64,000 bases of DNA, taken from Paramacrobiotus metropolitanus. Lineage: Eukaryota > Tardigrada > Eutardigrada > Parachela > Macrobiotidae. Shown here piece after piece: positions 40,875 to 53,500 of this stretch. The stretch spans positions 186,001 through 250,000 of the forward strand of contig NW_026570291.1 of the NCBI RefSeq assembly GCF_019649055.1, read 5' to 3'. The position numbers were made by a program, and so were the translations under genes. The notes under the pieces were generated by a model. It had not been told where the DNA came from and made no database searches. It worked only from the letters and a program-made list of their open reading frames with translations. Within the stretch, counting starts at the first letter, position 1. Each line of letters starts with the position of its first letter.

Positions 40875-41133
40875 TCAACAGACAGCAGAAACAGGCGCCC
40901 GAATCACTGAGAACATTTGATCTAAATCAGCCGAGGCTGGTGCCGTTCCCAGGACGGATGCGGCGTTTCCACGCTGGATTTCGATGCTGAACCTCTGGCG
41001 CAGATACTCAGTTGCACGTATCTCGCCTGTTTCCTGCCATATCATCTTGCCCAGCTCGCTGATCAGCCGAGAGGCTTCCGGTCCGAGTGGTCCTACTGTC
41101 TCCACGCCCACTGCCTTTAGTACTGGACTAATA
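40875..41133 (-). mobile_element. Second retroelement 3' fragment
   Basis: About 85 codons match the last part of the 39376-40623 frame: G-P-E-A-S-R-L-I-S-E-L-G-K-M-I, then R-Q-R-F-S-I-E-I-Q-R-G-N-A-A-S-V-L-G-T-A-P, then F-S-V-I-R. It is clearly diverged from the neighbouring copy, so it is a separate, more severely truncated insertion in the same orientation rather than a recent duplicate. Confidence 0.75.
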
Positions 41134-41468
41134 TAATACTTAATATTATCGATGTAAGTGTGTTGCGTAAGAATTGTGAGAACAGTAACAAAGAGGTAAC
41201 CGCCGAAAACCAAGAGTGTAGATATACCAACGACAAGGAAGTAACCGTACGACGCAGTTTAATGTACGTGTAAATATAATAACTGACAGAACATCAGAAT
41301 TAAAGGAAAGACCAAAAATTAGTCCAGTACTAAAGGCATGCTTTGCAGGGAAGATCCATCATAAACGGCAAGATAAGCACATATGTAGGGCATTTTAAAC
41401 AATAATATGAGCAACATTTCTGCGCATTCGCAAGCAAGAATATTTTTGACAACAACCAAAATCAGATG

Positions 41469-44400
41469 CTACGAGCCTTCCCCAAATACCAAATCCTGGA
41501 TCATCTTGTACAGCCTCTTCGCATCCAGCAGCATGACCACGCGAACAGGCACCAGTTTCTTCCCGCGCATCTCCTGGTCAATGTAGCTCCGGGGGCTGCC
41601 CACAGGAAAAAAATAACTGGCTTGAGCATTCTGCAATGTTAAAAAAAAGCTGAAACTTACGACTACGTCAAACCTCAAAATGATGATTAGTCTACCAGTT
41701 ACCTTATACCACAATTCTTCCAGCTTATTGGCAAAAACCGCATCACGCATCGAGCGTCCGGCTGGTAAATGGGCTTTGGCAATCATCAAATGCCGATCAA
41801 CAGCGAATGGTTTCGATTTCGCAACGGCTTCATCAATATTGTCCCTATGTGAAATTTAAATCACTGCATAAAAAAACAGAATTTTCACTGACAATAATTG
41901 TTAATATTAACTGCAGTGCCCATATCCTTTAAATGGAAATATCGTACCAAGCCAACCGAAAATTTTTTTCGATGCACAAGAAAATGAAATGTCCTGCAGT
42001 TCTTTGGCGTATTTATGGAATAAAATATTTAAAAAAGTTCTGCAAGCAACGTAATACAAGTACGGCAAAAAGGTACCAAATAACTACTGATTCGTACTGT
42101 CAGTACTTACGATTTGTACGAGTAGAGATTTGTAAGTGAAAAATTGCAATTAACGCAGACATACTTTACATCTTCATACAGTGCCGACGACAAATGTGGC
42201 GGTGAATTGATCAATTCGCAGATCATCCAGCCAACCGTCCCCAATTTTCCCTCGAACAAATCCGCAAACTTGGCTCGACTCTCCATCACTTCCGATCCCC
42301 ATCCGTATTTCTCTTCCAACATGGTCATTAAGCTCTGAACGCAGGCTTTCTCCTTGTGCTCGGTTAAATTAATCATGGTAGCCAACGAGAACGGCTTCGC
42401 TTCCCAATCATCACGCTCCTCATTCCAGTATTTCCCTCGATCCTGCACTTTGGCACGGTGCTCGTAGTAACCGTCCGCACTGCCATAGTATCGTGCCGTC
42501 GTTACGCCATCCTCTCCCCACACGAAACCCGCCATCTCCTGCCAGTCCACTGGAGAGTTGGGCAACAATCGCTGAAAGATACCCACCACGATGTCGCTGT
42601 CGGCCGCGGTCAAGGACCGCTCCTCATACTGCGGGCGGTTAGCGAGATGGGGTGGTAGTTCCGGGACAGTGAAATTTCCGTAAACTGTCTCCGATACCGC
42701 AGCAAATCGTTCGGGATCTTCCTCCCGCACTGCCATTTCGCTATAACGCAGCAACACAATTTTGAAATGTAAATCAGGATAAATTACATACTGCCCCGGA
42801 GTTTTACCTTTTAAGCAGTCGGATATCATCTTCGATGTTGGTCAGTTGTTCCCGCACTGTCTGAGCCATCTTGCTGTCAGGTCCATATACTTTAAAATAG
42901 ATACGCGATGATTCCTGCAGGAAGTCCAGTGCGGTGGGGAGAATGCCCGTGAAACTGAACAAGAAGCGCGCTCGATCGTTCGGTGGAACGAGCATGGATT
43001 CGATTGTAAACCACTCATGACAGTGTATGCCGGCATTCTGCAGATGTTGAGCACGTTGAAGGTGGTATTCGGGAAACACGGTTCTGCAAAAATCAGACAC
43101 TTACATTTTAAGAAGCAAAATTATTGCTAAACTCAACCAACGACGAAGGTTACCAAAACTGAAACTGCGCAACTAACGGAACTCCAAATAAAACTTAGAG
43201 TACTTCTATCTTTAATTCTTGCGTCACACAAGGAATTTTATGCTTATTATTTTCGGCAACCCTTTTCGCTGCATGCTCAAAGTCTGAAGACAGCAGTCGA
43301 AATTCTCTAATTGTCTTACCGGACGCATGGGACCAATGCAGCATACAAATCCCAGGCCTCCGGGAATTTTTTCTGCTGATTGTATTGATCAGCGGCATCC
43401 CATCCGTACACGTAACGAAGATGCGCTTCTGGATGTACCAAACCCGAGTCATCCAATTCCTTCAACAGGTGAATTCGTAACGGTAACGCTTCTCTGAAAT
43501 TGTCGTCATTTTTCGCTAATTTATCGGATAGCATTCTTTCCTGCTTTTGCGACAGACGGCGAAATGCCTGCAGCTGCGGGCCATTGATCGCACCGCACTG
43601 GGAACAGGGATTCAGAGCGCGCTCGTCACTGGGAATACGCTCCGTGCAGCCAGAGGTCGAACACTTCAGTGGATTGATTTCCGCATCCTGAAAGACAAAC
43701 GCATTACGGTTAACAATAATACATTTTTCGTGAAGAGAACGACAAACCATTACTACCGAAATGCACTGCATTTAGCGGACAGCCTGATAAAGTCATTTAC
43801 GTTGCAAAACCTCGGTGTCAAATTAAACTCTAACATATTCACTGCTGCACTTCCGGCATTCGCACAATTTGTGGAAGTGCTTGCGGAACTGATCTTGTCG
43901 CTGCTTTGCAGTACGTCCCAGTGGCCGACGAATGTGTCCATACCAGCGGCACTATAAAATACAAAACGGTCACCAGCTGACATGCAGTGCTGTTATTCAA
44001 ACTTGAGAACAGATTTGCAGTCATGTTTCATTTCCGCGTCTTTCTGGATAATTCAGAAAAATATTCACAGTTATCCACTGTTATTGCTACTCCAATTTAT
44101 TACCAAGATACTAAACCAATGCATTTGATTAAATTAAACGCATTCAGTTTTACAACTAAGTACCTGTGCAGTGCAACGTGTGAAGTTCATTACAGATTAC
44201 AAATATATATACGTAGATTACTGTATGTTAATTTTTTGCATGCACAAAATAGTCATGGACTCCCGGCCGGTCTCAAAAACCTGTTTAATACAGTACAGAT
44301 ATAAATATCATGTTATTCATGTACAGTACCTAAATGCGCACTTACGGTTAGCAGGCGTGATGCTGTTTCTAGTCATGTGTAATTGTACGGGTAACACAAT

Positions 44401-46133
44401 GCATTCAATTCATGCAGTAATTTTGCGCATACCATATTAATTAATATGCAGCAGCACCACAGTTTATGGTTATTTACGATTAATGTTATATTGTACTCGT
44501 ACTTATATACTCTTACGCTCATATACTCGTATAAATATTACACGAAAACGACTATTAAAATGCTTACATCCTGTAATCCTCTGTACTCGTGAATGTCGTC
44601 GATGGCCATTATCTTGATGCTTCGCCCGTGGAAGGTCACCGTCACATTACTGTCCGAGCAGACCGGCGTCAGTTGACGGTAGTTGACGGTGGGGAAGATG
44701 CCCGCGCCAAACGGCAAGGGATAGGCCGCTTCAAAATTGTTCATAATGGCAGCATTGTAGCCGATTTTCCAGTACAGATCCAACATTTCCCTGACAGACA
44801 GGACCATACTCTCCACCGGCACTCCCAGGCATTCTGCCATGAAAGCATGCAGGCCTCGAAACAATCCTGGATTCCTGTAGCCAATACGAGTGTGTAACAT
44901 TAACACGACTATATTATACAGTCTATTACACTGTACCAACAATCCGTATGTCAAAAATATGTATTCAATAATCCTGCATCTGAAAACGTTAACACGCACT
45001 TGCGAATTATTTTTGCTTTAAATATTAAAATAAATAAAAACTATACTGCACTGAACAGGTAAATACCATAATATTTTAGTTAACAGCTACAAATCGAAAA
45101 AGTTTTCTAAAACTCAGAAAACGATTACTTGTATGAAAGAAATACCGATCAAAACAAAGCTAGTGTTCCTTACCAGTTGGCGGAACGGAACAACAAGTCA
45201 TAGAATGCACTATAATCACTTACGGTTTCGTCATTTTGCCGTATTCAGCGCTATAAGGAAGACCTTCTAAAATCTGCACGGCGGTTTTCTTTATTCCCTC
45301 ACCGGGCAAAATATCGTCGATATTCCGCTATATAAATTCAAAACAAATTATAGAAATTTACATACATAATATTTAATCACCTGAACAGCGGAATCTTGCA
45401 TTTACAATAATTTTTAAAGCGAGCGCCAGGGAAGAAGACGAAACGACACTACAGCAGTATTGCTGCATTAGGTGGAATTTACCTGAATTTTATTCAGTAT
45501 TTTCAACAGAATCGTTTCGTTCGTCCAGAAACCCAGATCATGCCCGTTAGCGGGAGAAACTTTTTTCAGATCATCAAGTCGTGCACCACTGAACTTTTCT
45601 TTGAGCCGCTTAAGCACATCGCACTCCATCTTGTGTTCTTTCTTCCAATTTGCTTTCTGTAAGCGGTTCAAAATTTAGAATCGCTACTCGTATAGAATCG
45701 TAAATCTGAGCCTAATGATTTTGAAACTGTAATAAACAATACGGGTTAGAACTTAGGAATACGGGTTAGAACTTAGGGAGCAGACAACAACTTTGCATCA
45801 GCACTCACACCAAAGCAGTACTGTACTGTACTGCTTTAAAAACCGTCACTTTAAAAAATGCAGCAATAATTTCAAATACTACTCAGCAATCTGCAATCAC
45901 CAACAAAATCTATCCCTTACCTGGCACTTAGCATCGCAGTAACTGTACAATCGGCACTGGGAGCACACCAACAAATGATCGGCAAATTTGAAGCAGTGCG
46001 CGCAGAGCATCTGGTGCTTGTCCCAGTGGAAAGACCAAACCCAGGCTTCGCTCTGCGCCACAATATCCCCCGCTGCAATGGATCGCGGCGCGGAGGCCGC
46101 GGGGGCACTTTGAGGCAAGGACCCGGGAGCCAT
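41469..46133 (-). CDS. SMYD-like SET/MYND protein B, tandem paralogue of protein A
   Basis: Ten minus-strand exons: 46133-45921, 45656-45483, 45327-45224, 44874-44568, 43951-43835, 43687-43320, 43083-42808, 42740-42165, 41844-41703 and 41630-41469; 812 residues. Exons 2-9 have exactly the same lengths and phases as in SMYD-A. The MYND finger is complete (C-A-H-C, C-S-Q-C, C-D-A-K-C, then E-H and E-C). The SET-like core is further decayed: V-N-H of protein A is V-N-Y here, and the G-x-G strand is again absent. The post-SET C-E-C-R-K-C, the SMYD helical domain and the roughly 290-residue extension are all kept. The Met at 46133 matches the start of protein A. An in-frame Met at 46259 would add 42 residues beginning with a hydrophobic stretch; see findings. 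The most likely role is a MYND-mediated protein-interaction or transcription cofactor; this is inference. Confidence 0.9.
45738..45777. repeat. Perfect 20-bp tandem duplication
   Basis: AATACGGGTTAGAACTTAGG occurs twice head to tail within intron 1 of SMYD-B. It has no counterpart that I saw in SMYD-A, so it arose after the gene duplication. Confidence 0.85.
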
Positions 46134-46471
46134 GGCCGACAAAGGAATACCGTCTAAATGGAAGAGCGATTCTGCGTTTGAGAGATTCGTAAAAATTAAT
46201 ATCATAAACCATAAAAATATGACCAAGCTGACAAAACTAAAATTTTGACTATTGAGCAAGAAAACTTGTACGAATACAGACTACAGAGGATGGCAATTCG
46301 TACGATACTATTGTTGCGCTATCTGCAGCCACTCTATATCGCGGTTACCTGAAATAAATGCGGAAGTCAGCCCGTTAACGTTACTAGCGTCCTGTCGACT
46401 GGTGGCCATTTATTCTGTCGTTTTCTTTGTGCACTTTTTTTGCTATCTGCTTCCAATTTAATCGGTTGAGC
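46134..46471. promoter_or_regulatory. Divergent promoter between SMYD-B and the next gene
   Basis: The start codons of SMYD-B (minus) and the small gene at 46472 (plus) are only 338 bases apart and head to head, so the two probably share a promoter. No clear TATA box is visible. Confidence 0.45.
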
Positions 46472-47211
46472 ATGGGATCCCGAACTTTCCCTACTGCTAA
46501 CGGTGGCCGAAACCCTGCTTCCTCAGCGGCAGGATACAAAGTTTTTTTTGGCATTATTAACAAAAAGGTACAGGATGATTCTCGTTGTGATTTAAAGATG
46601 GAGGCATGTTTGCTCACGTTTGAAAATGATATGATGTAGAGTGCGCTGCGCTGTGCATTTCGAACCGTCTGTTTGACATGTTTTTGATTTTCTTGTTACT
46701 TTACAGAATGAACCGGATATGGAGCGTATTGGGGTGCAGTTCTTGAAACGCTTTGGTTTGAAGCCGGCCCATTACATCCAGTTGAAGCCGCATTTACAGT
46801 ACGAAACCGTATGGAAGTGGTTGTGTTCCCTGTTGCATGTACTAGTTTTGATGGGACATTTACAGGGGATTTGAAGTAACCTTTCGGACAAAAAAAGATG
46901 CGTTGAGTGCCGTTGATCACTGTGACGAAGGCTCACTGGCCGATGCGTGGAAAGGATCAGTGACCGCGCGGCTGTTTCAGATCAACGAAGAAGCGGATTC
47001 CGTCGTCAGTCGCATGCAGAGGGAGCTCTGGATCTTCCCTGACCAATCAATCTCGGAAGAGGCGCGTATGGAGGATGTCTTGAAAATCGTGGAATTTTGG
47101 CAGAAGGCAGGGATATGTCCGCGCCTCGACGATAAAGACAAACCAACCCCGGAACAAGAGGACGCGTTTCGTCGCGGTCTCCTTGGTATTCCGACGCTGA
47201 AGAATCAGTAG
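46472..47211 (+). CDS. Unrecognised small protein
   Basis: Three exons, 46472-46567, 46707-46798 and 46866-47211, join in phase with GT-AG introns and give 177 residues. I do not recognise the family. No signal peptide or membrane segment is seen. The N-terminus is short and polar (M-G-S-R-T-F-P-T-A-N-G-G); the middle has F-L-K-R-F-G-L-K-P-A-H-Y-I; the third exon is acidic and helical (G-F-E-V-T-F-R-T-K-K-D-A-L, then E-E-A-D-S-V-V-S-R-M-Q-R-E-L-W) and ends G-I-P-T-L-K-N-Q. The start is the first Met in an exon that opens just after SMYD-B's promoter. Support comes from the three consistent splice phases and codon use like the neighbours. Confidence 0.65.
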
Positions 47212-47637
47212 GAAATGCTAATCGTTCGGCATTCATTGAAACTTCTTTGTTCATTTTAAAAATCATAGTAATATGTACTACCGTATTGCTACGTATAGTA
47301 CGTACAATATTCGTTGGCTGAAATTCTTCGGAGTTGGTTGAAATTAGTCATTATTGAGAAGTTAATTCTCTTTGACGGAAAACCTTTAATTGTGATGTTG
47401 ACACTGCTGTATTGTAATTTGTACGTACTTATTTCAAGTGCAAGCGTTAATGTGCTGTCGACGTTTTTTTAACATGGGTGAAACATGTTTCTGGCCCACT
47501 TGTACATTATTACCCAGGTTTCTGATTCACGACGATAATTTAATTTGTTAGTTTAAGAATATGATTCTCTTAATCAAATATTTTCCTGTTTGTGGATCAT
47601 ACTCGTATAAGTATTTTCTGTTTATTCAAGAAACATT

Positions 47638-49360
47638 ATGCCAAATTATGGAGCCAAAACGGTTGTACGAACTTTGTCCTCGGAAGCCGCGATTGCTGCA
47701 TCTGTGAATCCGCTGCCGGATGAGTTTTTCCAAGTATTCGACGGTCGGGGATTTGTTATCACGTGCTCCCGTCCTTGTGAGTTCAAGCATCGGCATGATG
47801 GAGAATCTGCCGTGCTCCACCTTCCGACCAAGTGGCGCACTTCTTTTGATGAGGTTAGCGAGTGACGTAACACCGATTACTGGCCTTCGACTTTTCCCAA
47901 GCTAAGTTCAGGTTGTTTGGATTATTTTTCTTAAAATTATGCACTTTTCAAGATTTTGCTCCCAAAGTGGCTGGACGAGCTGAATGCCAAAAGTGGAATC
48001 GATGCTCACAAGCTGCAAGAAAAAGTCAGACATCCGTAAGTTAATCTGGTTCGGCCTGCATTTGTTTTTTTTTCGCTGCTCGTTTCTGTAGTACACTTTA
48101 GAAAAACTGCTTTGTTTAGAACGATGCATCAGTTCCTCGGCTTTCGCGACGGGAAGGAGCGAGAACGTTTTATTGCGGCGGTGGAAAAGCATATGCCGAC
48201 TTACCTCGAGGTGCCGGTTCGTGCCCTCCGTTGGTCGGATTCGATTTTATACGATTTTAAAGGAGTTTTGAGCGAGGATGACCGGGCTGATTTGGTCAGT
48301 ATCATCGAGGGCAGCCCGGAAATGTTGAAGAAACTACAGGATCGCCCTGTTTTTCGCAGTGGAAATGGCGGCGGTGGCTCTGCGGGGACAAACCGTAAGT
48401 CTTAGGCTTCGGAACAGCATTTACTTAAAACCGGCTTTTCGTTTCTCAACTTCGAAGGTTTTGCTTAGCAGTTCCCCGGGTTAACGTTGATGTGAAAATT
48501 TAAGCTCACGGGAGAAGGACTAGTTTGTGCGGCTTGTTTAGTTTGGCTTTATTAACTGTGTTACTCGCACGGTGTGAGCTTTGTAACCGAATGTTTTAAG
48601 CGTTTATACGCTTTCAGTAACGGTAAGTTTTGTAGCAAGACCTTTCTTAACAATCACATGTCTTCAGAAAATTTTGCAAAAAAAATGCGCGTCGGCATGG
48701 TGCAATTACCCATAACGGCCAGACGATGTTTACGGTCATGTATGATTAACCCTGATTTTTACAGATTGCAATGAGATCGCGAGAATGTCCTGGTGGAGCT
48801 GTTACTTACAGCTGAATGTCTGCGCCAACCAGGACATCTTGTTCACGGTGGAGCGTCCACGTGGGGGGAACATGGACAAAGTAACTGTGGATTTCTCGGT
48901 CTTGTTGGTGTTCACCGAAGGTTACTTCCAGGCGGCGCTGAAACGGGCTGCGACCATCCGGAAATTTGTGCCCCAGTTGGAGGACATGATTCTTCTGTTT
49001 AAAGCGGGCGGCGGAATGATCATGAATGAGCATTTGTCTTTTGACTCATTGGGCCGGTATAAAGTTGAAACCGGTGCTATTCTATTAATTGCCTACTTAA
49101 CAGTTTTTGTTTGCAGAATCACGTTCTACTTATGGTTTCCGAGTCTGGATGATGCGATAGCGGCGTACAGAATGATTACGCCAGAGGATGCCAAAGCCAG
49201 ACCACGATTCAGCATTCGTGACGTTATTCAGCAACACGAAGGTGCGAAAGTCCGTACGGGCGCTTCCCTGGATACCGGCTTTTCGGTCACGTTCCCTAAA
49301 GGCGAATGGTACGTCAAAATGGATCTGAAGGAAATTGCCCGTAAAGCCGAAGCGCGGTAA
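47638..49360 (+). CDS. Unrecognised protein, 369 residues
   Basis: Five exons, 47638-47853, 47953-48035, 48120-48394, 48765-49056 and 49117-49360, all in phase. No known domain was recognised. There is no clear signal peptide or membrane anchor; the sequence looks globular with a Gly/Ser linker (G-N-G-G-G-G-S-A-G-T-N) near residue 185 separating two halves. Notable strings are C-E-F-K-H-R-H-D-G-E-S, H-Q-F-L-G-F-R-D-G-K-E-R, and S-V-T-F-P-K-G-E-W-Y-V-K-M near the end. The last intron is only 60 bases, divisible by three and free of stops, so its retention would simply add 20 residues. The gene sits 426 bases after the previous unrecognised gene on the same strand. AATAAA at 49626-49631 fits its 3' end. 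Confidence 0.65.
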
Positions 49361-50566
49361 AAGAATGCGTATTTTCGGTGCCAGTGTTTCCATTGATAAT
49401 TTGAAATGGGATGTTATTTTTGTACTGTTTGTCTTCGTGTTCTTTCTTTTGTTTCTCGAATCGCTTAACCGACCGATTTCTTATAATGGTAATAATGGCA
49501 CTGACCTTACAGGCTGTTGTGAATCTGATAGTATTCGGAATTATTTGACTTTTGTTGTCGTTTGAGGTTTTCATAAAACAATGATGACCTCTGGTTGGTT
49601 AAAAACTGGAGTATGCTGGAGAAGAAATAAACGCCACATAAACATCAAATGTGGGCGCCGCGAACAAACGTTAAAGACTGCGATAAGGTGCACTAGAACC
49701 ACAACATCTCACCTGTCACTGGAACTGTACAGCGATAAAAAAATTGCAAAACCATTCATAAAAGTATAACATCAACACTCAACACTTACCTAAAATTACG
49801 TACATCAGTACACTTACAATTAAGGCCCGAAGCGAATCGATAAAATTACATAAAATTTATAAACCATCGTAAGTGATATTGCACTGCGGAGGTTGCGACT
49901 ACAGAGAGCATTCGGTCGGATTCTATACTTAATCATTCTTCACTACGAGCGTGAAGTACTGTATTTCGACCATTATACTGTGTTCGGCTATCGCATACCA
50001 GTGATTTCAGCCGGGATTAAGCAATACACATCCGACAACAGCGTGCAATTTTATTTTAAATTTTCAAAAACAGCCGAAAATACACAGCACAGAAATTACT
50101 ATTACTGGTACAGATATTCCAGACCAACACATCAAAAGTTCAGATTGTAAACTAATAACTGGTAAGGTGGGAATACAGAATTTGGACAAAACCATCTCGT
50201 GCACTATAAAATACTCATAAAATGCTTAAACAGGACAAAATCTCTAAATCTGGAAACCACTTGTAACGTGTAAACCATAAAAAATGGGAGACTATCATGC
50301 ACAAATCAGATTCCGGAAGAGCGAGATAAAGGAGACTCAGGAGAGGAAGAAACGCCACCACAGCAACCGTACAAAACACTGCCATTATAAAGGGTAAAAC
50401 CATCTGGTCCAGATCCAGACACGCCGGCCACGCACATGCCTCGATTTATAAACGGAGAAAACAAATGCCATTCACCAAAAAAACACCACCCTCACACAAC
50501 ACATGCAATACGACGCAGTCGTTCCACGATGAGCCAGATCCTGCGGAGCGCATTTAATGGTGCTGC
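49361..50566. other. Interval between convergent gene ends
   Basis: Holds the 3' untranslated region of the plus-strand gene ending at 49360, with AATAAA at 49626-49631, and that of the minus-strand receptor ending at 50567. No further gene is seen. Confidence 0.45.
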
Positions 50567-53500
50567 TCACTGATCGTATTTGCCGCAGCAACGACAGCAG
50601 ACATTCCGGAAGGTCACGGCAAACTTCTCCACAATACAGCCGTACAGGATGAACTGCAGCGATGAATAGAGCAGCGGTCCCAGATGGAACAGATCAATGA
50701 GGATACTCCACATGCAGGTTGTCCGGTCGGCGGCCAGATTGAGCGTCAGCACCAGCTGTCCGATGGCGTAGGCCCCCGTCAACAGGAAGAAGAGCAGCAC
50801 TTGCACCAACACCAACCGCGTCAGCTGCATCTCCTCGTCCATATTCTGCCGCCACATTTCCCCATTGGAGCCCAGTGTGATCTTCTTCACGGATTTGGAT
50901 TGTTTGTGTAAGGAAGAGATTAGCAGGAAGAACAGGATGAGCAGGCTGGGATAAGGGATAAAGATGCTGAAGACTAACTGGAACCAGTATAGGATGGAGC
51001 AGGCTAAGGCCGAGGCGCTGCCACTTCCTGTCAAGCAAAAGAACATCGTAATTAATGCATATATAAGTAGAATGGATGTAAAACGCTATTTTCATACACT
51101 GTCATATTTTCATACGTTGCTCTTATTCTGAATTTCTTTAGTTTACCATGCTGCTTGAACAACATAGGCATTTATCTCCACTTATCACGTACGTAATTAA
51201 ACGAAAGGATGCGGGAATTTAAACCGTGTTCAGCATGCGTGATCATATTTTTAATCTAGTTTATGCTACTGCTCACATCGACAAATTTCAGCTAAATTTT
51301 TAGTTTCATAACGCAACAAATAGGTAAGCACTTCCATTTACAGTTAAAGTAACGTTTTGGCTGGTATGCGACGACTGTGACCTATCAAAACACAAGCCAA
51401 ACACAATGCATGTCTCAGACAGAGTAACGGCGCGTAAATTATCATAACGACCAAATATGTATAATCATTTTTGAAGCAATTTACCATGAACCAGCCACAG
51501 ACGAATTCAAATTAACTTTTTTTATCCGAGTGGCACTGCTGTGCGTGCGATAAGCAACCCTGCCGTTAACCTCAGAAAAATTCGCCACAAAAAAGATTCT
51601 GCTCACCGGCTAAGCATACTATTAACTCTTATCACAGCAGCGCCCAAGTGGCCACTGCCATATTAATCACGACAAAGACGTGAAAGTGTGAGACCGACAA
51701 GTTACCGGAAGTGTGCAGTTTGGCCTGTTGGACCGATAAGTGATAGCACACCGTCAACATATCATAATTTTCCATTTTCCAAATGGAGTGTGTTTGTATG
51801 GATGTGCAATCTGCTCGCATTTTCTGACCAGAGTGTGCCGGCTCTGGCAGCGTGTGCAATGGAGTAAACTTCAGAGCTCTTCTTGACAAGCGCTAATGTC
51901 ACAACCATGCCCCATCAGCACCTGACTCAACACATAAGCACCACACACACGAACACCATCACCGCTGTAACATCTGGTCAACACAGATAAACAGCCGCGG
52001 AATCGCGGACACAACGAGCAGACCCTTTTAACGAAGAACTACAGCGGTGCTATACTTGGCTGGCAAGTTCGAACGCTCAATTATCTCCTGAACAAAATGA
52101 TACTCAAAGCAAAATATGCATATCTAATCGGATTTTCCATGTACCAATGTTTATACACGTTTTTAAAAGCTAGCACTCATTTTTTCCACTTCAATCTGAA
52201 AGGAATTCAACCGGAAACAAATGTATACGATTGCTAATGCACAGAAAGCACTCGTCACTCAAATTAGGCACACACAAAACGTACACGAACTGCGGTATAA
52301 CTTTCGAATATCGGCAATATTCTTTTACCATTACAACAATTTTTGCTCATTTGGTACAGGCTGCAGCATTTATATTCCTATTTTTTTGCAGTCTATCTGT
52401 ATGTCGTGAAATTTTCAAAAACAGTGTTTTATATTTTCATTAAAAATGCCTTTCCTGATAACCACACGGGGACGCATGATATAAAATCACAGTCAACATG
52501 ACAATCAGTGCGTTTTTGTACCACGCGCCGTAATGGCCGATAATCTCCTGAATAAACAGCCTATACATTTCGCCCAGCCTGATCTGACTACATCCCAATG
52601 GGACTAGCCTTCATGACACGCCAACCATCTACGCCTGCAGTCAGTGAAGTGAAAAACTATTTATTAACAATTCAGAAAAATCCCCCCGTCCATAAAATTC
52701 TAATGGCTAATGCAGAGCACGTACTATGACAAATTGCATTACACGGGCCTTTCAGCAGTAAAGCCAGAAGAACCAGATCAGCGAAAGGATATAACAACAT
52801 TTCCGATCTACAGCACAAACACGCTTCGTCGAGCATCTTTTACGCAGCACTCTCACTCATAATACACACAACACACTGTAACCAAATAAAGGGCGCTTTG
52901 TGTTGACACGGTTATATCAAAACAAACTCGTACTTTAACCTTCTTATGAACTTGCCAAGAGAAAATCTGTGAGAAATAGCCGCAGCCGACATTTTTGCCC
53001 AGTTCCGACGTAAAGAATGTCACATCGATACAGTAAATTATGAAATCCTAATCAATTTTATGTCACAGCCATCGGATCTCACACACTGCGACACAGACGG
53101 CACTGGAGGCCCCTGTTAAATCATAATGATCATAATGGCGCTGGACATGCATCACTGATAACGATGGAGATTGCCAAATGGGTTTTAAATTGAAAGCATT
53201 TTCATTTCTTCGATAAATGAGGCAACATCACTGACATTTTTCCTGCTTACTCGACTGAAACGCTGAATATACTCCATGACATACACACAACAGCCACCAA
53301 CGTTCGATAGAGATTGATAAGCTTCCCGAAAAGTCCTTAATTCGAAAATTTCCTACTCATAAATCATATTTCCGGCGCCTCTCCTCCTAATGCATTTTTT
53401 TCGAGAACATTTTTTATTTCGAAAGAGTTAGAATATTTTGGTTCTCCAAAAGCGGAAAGAAAATATTTTAAAAATTCCAAATTTTAGGATTTCCATTTAA

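Noticed and set aside
40875-41213. 112-codon open frame as a host gene
   Set aside because: Its C-terminal 85 residues match the tail of the neighbouring retroelement; the N-terminal part is unrelated flanking sequence.
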